From NCBI GenBank assembly GCA_036924085.1, contig JAVGWX010000008.1:50885019-50949018 (forward strand): a stretch of DNA of 64,000 bases. The letters are read 5' to 3'. Under the pieces are notes generated by a model. That model did not search any database. It was not told where the DNA came from and saw nothing but the letters and a program-made list of their open reading frames with translations. The stretch is from Ariolimax columbianus. Lineage: Eukaryota; Mollusca; Gastropoda; Stylommatophora; Arionidae. A program made the position numbers and the translations under genes. This document shows, piece by piece, positions 60,801 to 64,000 of the stretch (the first letter of the stretch is position 1; every line of letters begins with the position of its first letter).

Positions 60801-62681
60801 TACAAATTAACTAAATAAAGGTCCAGATTAGATATTAGGAAATACTTTTTTAGTCAGAGAGTGGTGAATGCTTGGAATGCATTGCCACAGGAAGTAGTAG
60901 AGGCAAGAACAATTAATGCATTTAAGAATAGATTGGATGCGTAAAGCTTTTAGAGCAAAGAAAGGTAAATGAAACTGGTTGTATAGAGACGTTAAGTTTA
61001 AAGCTATGCCATACCACTAAATTAAGCACACAGTGTAGTTTGTATCATTATATTTGCCTACAAATAGAAGCATAGACCTACCACAGCTATTGATCTTCTA
61101 GAGCTACCACAGCTATTGATCTTCTAGAGCTACCACAGCTATTGATCTTCTAGAGTTACCACAGCTACCGATCTTCTAGAGCTACCACAGCTATTGATCT
61201 TCTAGAGCTATCACAGCTATTGATCTTCTAGAGCTACCACAGTTATTGATCTTCTTCAGCTACCACAGCTATTGATCTTCTAGAGCCACCACAGCTATTG
61301 ATCTTTTACAGCTACCACAGCTATTGATCTTCTACAGCTACCACAGCTATTGATCTTCTTCAGCTACCACAGCTATTGATCTTCTAGAGCTACCACAGCT
61401 ATTGATCTTCTTCAGCTACCACAGCTATTGATCTTCTAGAGCTACCACAGCTATTGATCTTCTAGAGCTACCACAGCTATTGATTTTCTACAGCTACCAC
61501 ATCTATTGATCTTCTAGAGCTACCACAGCTATTGATCTTCTACAGCTACCACAGCTATTGATCTTCTAGAGCTACCACAGCTATTGATCTTCTTCAGCTA
61601 CCACAGCTATTGATCTTCTACAGCTACCACAGCTATTGATCTTCTTCAGCTACCACAGCTATTGATCTTCTAGAGCTACCACAGCTATTGATCTTCTAGA
61701 GCTACCACAGCTATTGATCTTCTAGAGCTACCACAGCTATTGATCTTCAAGAGCTACCACAGCTTTTGATCTTCTACAGCTACCACAGCTATTGATCTTC
61801 TACAGCTACCACAGCTATTGATCTTCAAGAGCTACCACAGCTATTGATCTTCAAGAGCTACCACAGCTTTTGATCTTCTACAGCTACCACAGCTATTGAT
61901 CTTCTAGAGCTACCACAGCTATTGATCTTCAAGAGCTACCACAGCTATTGATCTTCTACAGCTACCACAGCTATTGATCTTCTAGAGCTACCACAGCTAT
62001 TGATCTTCTTCAGCTACCACAGCTATTGATCTTCTAGAGCTACCACAGCTATTGATCTTCAAGAGCTACCACAGCTTTTGATCTTCTACAGCTACCACAG
62101 CTATTGATCTTCTTCAGCTACCACAGCTATTGATCTTCTAGAGCTACCACAGCTATTGATCTTCTAGAGCTACCACAGCTATTGATCTTCTAGAGCTACC
62201 ACAGCTATTGATCTTCAAGAGCTACCACAGCTTTTGATCTTCTACAGCTACCACATCTATTGACATTGTTCTAGATCAAAGGTATTCTTCTTCCACAGCT
62301 ATTGACCTTAGCTGGTGTAAACAAAAATTGTGGCCTTGTCAGGATAGTTTTTGTAGTACTACATGATGAGGTTGTTAGTACCATACAAAGCCCCACCTAA
62401 TCTCTATTATTACATGAATAGTAGTAAAGGGTCCTAGAATCCATACAGAAAAGTAGTCTGTATACATTATATGTAATCTATTTTTAATAAATAAATTCAA
62501 TTAATTGTATATTGAAAAAAATGTCTTCGTTGGAAACTAGTTGGAATTTTGAAGAAAAATAATTAATAAATAAAAACATGGATACTTGTTCTTGTTTTAG
62601 GTGGAGGAAGTGTGCCAGCTGATGGGAAGAGAGCTTGGATTTCCTGATGCAACATCATCCCTTCTTCACCCTTACCATAAG
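47389..62681 (+). CDS. ESCO: ESCO1/2-type cohesin N-acetyltransferase (partial, 4 exons found)
   Basis: Acetylates the SMC3 head of cohesin during S phase to establish sister-chromatid cohesion; nuclear. Plus-strand exons: 47389 (or 47409)-48899, 54666-54797, 57282-57377 and 62601-62681. The last three are in phase 0 and join directly into the ESCO core: zinc finger, then [40 protein letters not shown]. The N-terminal exon ends with two bases over, so it cannot join the zinc-finger exon directly. The residues normally before DAGQKKFG (human has LIIDAGQKHFG) are also missing, so at least one exon between 48900 and 54665 was not found. The catalytic GNAT core must lie right of the window. ESCO1 and ESCO2 orthology cannot be separated from this part. 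Confidence 0.88.
49075..49350 (-). repeat. Old relative of SINE family A
   Basis: Blocks cttcttctgcgtttattctg, gtgtcatagtttatagcgag, ccgacacatccaatttcagc and tttttgggtactgggtttgt are in family A order. Lies in the ESCO intron. Confidence 0.6.
49585..51161 (+). mobile_element. RNase H LINE, 5'-truncated insertion with target-site duplication
   Basis: Uninterrupted frame to the TGA at 51136-51138. The RT end gives [20 protein letters not shown] and [20 protein letters not shown]. RNase H gives [51 protein letters not shown] and [16 protein letters not shown]. Then come [14 protein letters not shown] and [20 protein letters not shown]. It ends in gactgcgtacgaagaagaag. agattacaaatgg occurs at 49572-49584 and 51162-51174, a perfect 13-bp target-site duplication. 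Inserted in the ESCO intron in the gene's orientation. Confidence 0.95.
51408..51650 (+). repeat. Dispersed AT-rich repeat, left arm
   Basis: Contains cttcatctttttgaatctca, acacacaacaaaaacaacac and ttgtgtctctacacaagaaa, related to 2940-3175. A reversed, diverged copy is at 53265-53440. Confidence 0.5.
51782..52497 (+). mobile_element. RNase H LINE, short 5'-truncated insertion with target-site duplication
   Basis: Starts within the RNase H domain ([20 protein letters not shown]) and runs without a stop through [20 protein letters not shown] and [20 protein letters not shown] to the TGA and a GAAGAAGAAGAA tail. ggatctttgtcata occurs at 51768-51781 and 52498-52511, a perfect 14-bp target-site duplication. 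The first residues of the open frame here (MDLCH) are host sequence. Confidence 0.95.
52700..52857 (-). mobile_element. SINE family A, short form
   Basis: 158-bp reverse copy, flanked by gacacataatta at 52688-52699 and 52858-52869, a perfect 12-bp target-site duplication. GAA-type tail; start at ctgccgaagacggatgtgtc. Confidence 0.94.
53265..53440 (-). repeat. Dispersed AT-rich repeat, right arm (reverse)
   Basis: Reverse of the 51408 arm: ttttgagaatctcacaactt, a (gt)n run at 53322-53337, gtagagacatatattaataa and gagatacaagaagatggagt. Confidence 0.45.
54119..54224 (-). CDS. Unassigned putative exon on the opposite strand
   Basis: One base plus 35 codons between an acceptor ttgggcag and donor CAAAG/gtaaat on the minus strand: [20 protein letters not shown] then [15 protein letters not shown]. 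The composition looks like real charged helical protein, and only this one frame is open. I do not recognise the family. No partner exon with compatible phase was found nearby. It lies inside the ESCO intron just before the zinc-finger exon. It could be an exon of an overlapping gene or a chance frame. Confidence 0.3.
54390..54655 (+). mobile_element. Possible mariner-like terminal fragment
   Basis: gagatgtgatcaaaaagttt followed by caggattggcagaataattc resembles the inverted-repeat start of mariner-type elements (GATCAAAAAGTTTC). No opposite end or coding sequence was found. It ends within 10 bp of the ESCO zinc-finger exon. Confidence 0.3.
54666..54797 (+). CDS. ESCO: ESCO zinc-finger exon
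   Basis: 44 codons, phase 0 at both ends, acceptor tttttctag, donor CCA/gtaagt. It begins [20 protein letters not shown] and ends [15 protein letters not shown]. The C2H2 finger has Cys12, Cys15, His30 and His34 of this exon, as in all Eco1/ESCO proteins. The bases before it are strongly T-rich. Confidence 0.93.
55075..55412 (+). repeat. 66-bp minisatellite, five units
   Basis: The unit is ctggttgatcagtcctgaga plus ctggttgtaaggttgtctga plus gtatgtctctctagttgacc plus ctatcc, nearly identical in all copies. It abuts the end of the RTE fragment and probably grew from its 3' sequence. Confidence 0.9.
55385..56170 (-). mobile_element. RTE-like LINE fragment split by a SINE
   Basis: On the minus strand: [20 protein letters not shown] (upper part, 56000-56170), [22 protein letters not shown] sequence, then, after the [24 protein letters not shown] and [20 protein letters not shown]. 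These are C-terminal RTE blocks. It is related to the plus-strand fragment at 15550-16330. Confidence 0.8.
55562..55797 (+). mobile_element. tRNA-derived SINE (family B), full length, nested in the LINE
   Basis: ggggacggcgtggcctagtg (A-box region), B box in gctgggttcgatccccatca, body to cgacaggcgcaaaataaaaa and an A-rich end. ctcatattgt (55551-55560) and cttatattgt (55800-55809) form a near-perfect target-site duplication. Confidence 0.93.
56220..56562 (+). mobile_element. SINE family A, near full length
   Basis: From gcgcatgagctgcatcggtc to gcgaacgaagccaagccaaa, with the AAGCC-type tail. Missing about 20 bp at the head. The following stretch to 57280 contains nothing recognisable. Confidence 0.85.
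57282..57377 (+). CDS. ESCO: ESCO exon after the zinc finger
   Basis: 32 codons, acceptor cctgtcag, donor AAG/gtaggt. It encodes [20 protein letters not shown] then [12 protein letters not shown]. The human protein has [24 protein letters not shown]. Only about 30 bp beyond the donor, the intron enters a short SINE at 57408. Confidence 0.94.
57408..57560 (+). repeat. SINE family A, short form
   Basis: ctgccgaagatgaatgtgtc to gaacgaatgcagaagaagaa. cttattt flanks both sides, a weak target-site duplication. It begins about 30 bp after the ESCO exon donor. Confidence 0.82.
57674..58571 (+). mobile_element. RNase H LINE, 5'-truncated insertion with target-site duplication
   Basis: Starts within [20 protein letters not shown] and carries the whole RNase H ([20 protein letters not shown] onward), [36 protein letters not shown] and the [17 protein letters not shown] knuckle. 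One T insertion near 58525 shifts the last codons. caatctagtc occurs at 57664-57673 and 58572-58581, a perfect 10-bp duplication. Confidence 0.94.
59060..59365 (+). mobile_element. piggyBac-type transposase C-terminal remnant
   Basis: The plus strand reads [20 protein letters not shown] and [13 protein letters not shown], then in another frame [15 protein letters not shown]. The NxYILYK start, LxGRHF and the Cys-rich C-terminus ending LCxxPCFxxYHT are the end of piggyBac (PGBD) transposases. The catalytic Asp triad upstream is not visible, and the two frames are offset, so this is a dead remnant. 58590-59050 may hold more of it but is unreadable. Confidence 0.62.
59465..59806 (-). mobile_element. 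SINE family A, full length
   Basis: 342-bp reverse copy with GAA-type tail. agacaatatgatat at 59451-59464 and 59807-59820 is a perfect 14-bp target-site duplication. Confidence 0.94.
60291..60456 (-). mobile_element. SINE family A, 5'-truncated, AAGCC-type tail
   Basis: Reverse, with a ggcttggcttggcttggctt tail and body to catccgacttcagcaa. caaagttag at 60282-60290 and 60457-60465 is a perfect 9-bp duplication. Although short, it carries the long-form diagnostic bases (gacttcagc), so it is a truncated long form, not the short subfamily. Confidence 0.88.
60470..61010 (+). mobile_element. CR1-like LINE ORF2 C-terminus
   Basis: Frames read [40 protein letters not shown] and the equivalent of the [12 protein letters not shown] and NAFKNRLD end, then the ctggttgtatagagac tail. 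Stops are present. It is the fuller partner of the piece at 18330-18555. Confidence 0.75.
61075..62265 (+). repeat. 26-bp minisatellite, about 45 units
   Basis: The unit is agagctaccacagctattga plus tcttct. Variant units have cagctacc preceded by ta, tt or aag instead of agag, and a few have agcttttgatc. The array is about 1.19 kb and sits 340 bp upstream of an ESCO exon. The variant types recur in blocks (for example gag-gag-aag-tac), which points to higher-order duplication inside the array. Confidence 0.96.
62601..62681 (+). CDS. ESCO: ESCO exon VEEV...HPYHK
   Basis: 27 codons in phase 0, acceptor cttgttttag, donor AAG/gtgagt. It encodes [20 protein letters not shown] and ends HPYHK, matching human VEDVQELVDNELGFQQV. 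The preceding 1.2 kb of intron is the 26-bp minisatellite. The next exon (LFISDEKRVVGCLIAEP-like in human) is not visible before the window ends. Confidence 0.9.
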
Positions 62682-62825
62682 GTGAGTGTTAACCTTAGCC
62701 ACCCTGCATTAAAAACACAGGTGTTGAATAGTGATTCAGGTGTAGCATAACGATTATTGATAACTGATGTTCGGCGTGCCACTGATGCTCACTGAATGGG
62801 AATGTAAAGAATTAATAATACTTTT

Positions 62826-63072
62826 GGGGACGGCGTGGGCTAGTGGTTAAGTGACATGGCTCACAACCAAGAGGTACTGGGTTTGATCTCCATCACAGCA
62901 TCACCCGTTACTCTGGAGGAAGGAAAACCCGTAGAAAATGCAGGAGGAAGCAGACCCTTTACATAAAATGCATGCCGAAGTCGGATGCACTGCTCCGACA
63001 GGTACAAAATAAAAACCGCAGTGCAACACACACAGCCTTGGGAAATAGAGAAATAAGGTGAACGCAAAAAAA
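62826..63072 (+). mobile_element. tRNA-derived SINE (family B), full length
   Basis: ggggacggcgtgggctagtg, then B box in actgggtttgatctccatca and the body to an A-rich end. taataatactt flanks both ends (about 62814-62824 and 63079-63089), an 11-bp duplication. Lies 145 bp after the last ESCO exon. Confidence 0.92.
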
Positions 63073-63184
63073 ATAATAATAATACTTTCATGTTATCTTT
63101 GTGTATCGCTTGCTTTAGATATTATCTGTTATGGTTGGCACTTTTAGTTGTTTTACAATATTTTTTTCACATTTATTCTTTTGC

Positions 63185-63455
63185 ATTCATTTCTCTTCAG
63201 CGCTTGTTCTGAAAATGGCATTGTGTACAATGAAGCTGCTAGGCATATCCGATTTCAGCTGGGTTTTTTTTGGGGGTTAACTGGTTTGCGTTCCCAATGC
63301 AATCCCTATTCTCTTATCCAGACTATACTAGTGCAACCTGTTTCCACGGGCCCTTGAAGGCAGAAATGGGTCATTGTCAGTATTTGGTTACTGGCTCTGA
63401 TGCAAGCTGCCAGTTATGAGTAGTTGTCTGCCGTCAGCTCATTTACTATTTTAAA
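63185..63455 (-). repeat. Old relative of SINE family A
   Basis: gcgcttgttctgaaaatggc, aggcatatccgatttcagct, ttttttgggggttaactggt and ctggctctgatgcaagctgc follow the family order, very diverged. Confidence 0.5.
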
Positions 63456-63842
63456 AAAAACCCGCCCCGCGCTTTTAATAATTCATGCTTTCAGTGTAGT
63501 GAGAATTTTGTTTCTTTCCCATAAATGTACATAATATTTAATATCTCTAACACAACCTGCAATAATTATAGTATGCATATTAGCATGTCTAAGATGCCAC
63601 TTTGCCCTAATCAGCTTCCAAGCGAGAGGGCAATCGAGGGGGAAGAGGATGATGATATAAAGGTGCTTTTTCCATCTACACAAATTTATGACAGACGTCA
63701 TCTTGTCCAGGAGAGGTAACTTACGATGCCCACACAGCCCATTGGGTACAAGCGAAAACTAGCTTTCTCTAATTTGGTACATCATGCCATGTTTTTGTCC
63801 AAACTGTATTATCCCAAATGACATGGTAAAACATCACTTAGG

Positions 63843-64000
63843 GATCAAGATGCTGAGAAGTGAATGAGCTGTAGCAGTTAGCGACCCATAGCTGACTGCT
63901 AGCGTCAGGGCCAGCAAACCAGAGCTGCCAAGACCCTTCTACGCCTCCATGCGGCGATCCTGGATAACAGGCTTCAACAGAGCAGACTGGCTAAGGAGAA
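63843..64000 (+). mobile_element. SINE family A, cut by the window edge
   Basis: Starts gggatcaagatgctgagaag and runs to agactggctaaggagaa at the last base. Head region of the long form. Confidence 0.88.

Noticed and set aside
61075..62265. CRISPR-like regular repeat spacing
   Set aside because: Units are contiguous with no unique spacers, and the genome is animal; it is a minisatellite.
63525..63719. Open frame LPSERAIEGEEDDDIKVLFP and a donor-like end, as a candidate next ESCO exon
   Set aside because: No resemblance to the expected LFISxxKxVVGCLIAEP block, and the polar content is not part of the ESCO core; left unassigned.

Overview
This is a window of animal nuclear genome. Two spliced host genes are spread over very long introns, and most of the remaining DNA is transposon debris: tRNA-derived and other SINEs, several non-LTR retrotransposon (LINE) families, cut-and-paste transposon remnants and minisatellites. 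GT-AG introns, a metazoan-type RNA polymerase I subunit and a metazoan-type cohesin acetyltransferase rule out a prokaryote. The density of tRNA-SINEs and RTE/CR1-like LINEs fits a lophotrochozoan invertebrate, most likely a mollusc. That placement is an inference; nothing here fixes the species.

Left half (about 0.8-35.3 kb, minus strand): POLR1A, the largest subunit of RNA polymerase I. I could assign 16 exons from GT-AG sites and family similarity. They sum to 2349 nt, exactly 783 codons in frame, running from the probable start Met (35301) through the zinc-binding clamp and the catalytic NADFDGD loop (exon 12) to about the middle of the protein. The C-terminal half lies beyond the left edge of the window.

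Middle (35.3-47.3 kb): no convincing host gene. It holds an RTE-type LINE (38.8-41.0 kb) with an inverted partial copy (37.4-38.2 kb), a CR1-like endonuclease fragment, two RNase H LINE copies (42.1-43.3 kb), a GC-richer, promoter-like stretch (43.4-43.8 kb) and a 46-bp tandem array (44.85-45.24 kb).

Right half (47.4 kb to the end, plus strand): an ESCO1/2-type cohesin N-acetyltransferase, divergent from POLR1A. A long N-terminal exon, the C2H2 zinc-finger exon and two following exons are visible. The exon that should join the N-terminal exon to the zinc finger was not found, and the acetyltransferase core lies beyond the right edge. Its introns hold three nearly identical 5'-truncated RNase H LINE insertions with target-site duplications (TSDs), a 1.2-kb array of a 26-bp repeat, a 66-bp array, and an RTE fragment split by a tRNA-SINE.

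The most informative non-genic signals are a roughly 360-bp SINE family (about 20 copies, several with clear TSDs, two alternative 3' tails, and a separate short 160-bp form), a fold-back mariner derivative whose transposase fragment is itself duplicated in inverted orientation, and a minisatellite that appears to derive from an RNase H coding segment. I found no CRISPR array, operon, rRNA gene or convincing functional tRNA gene.
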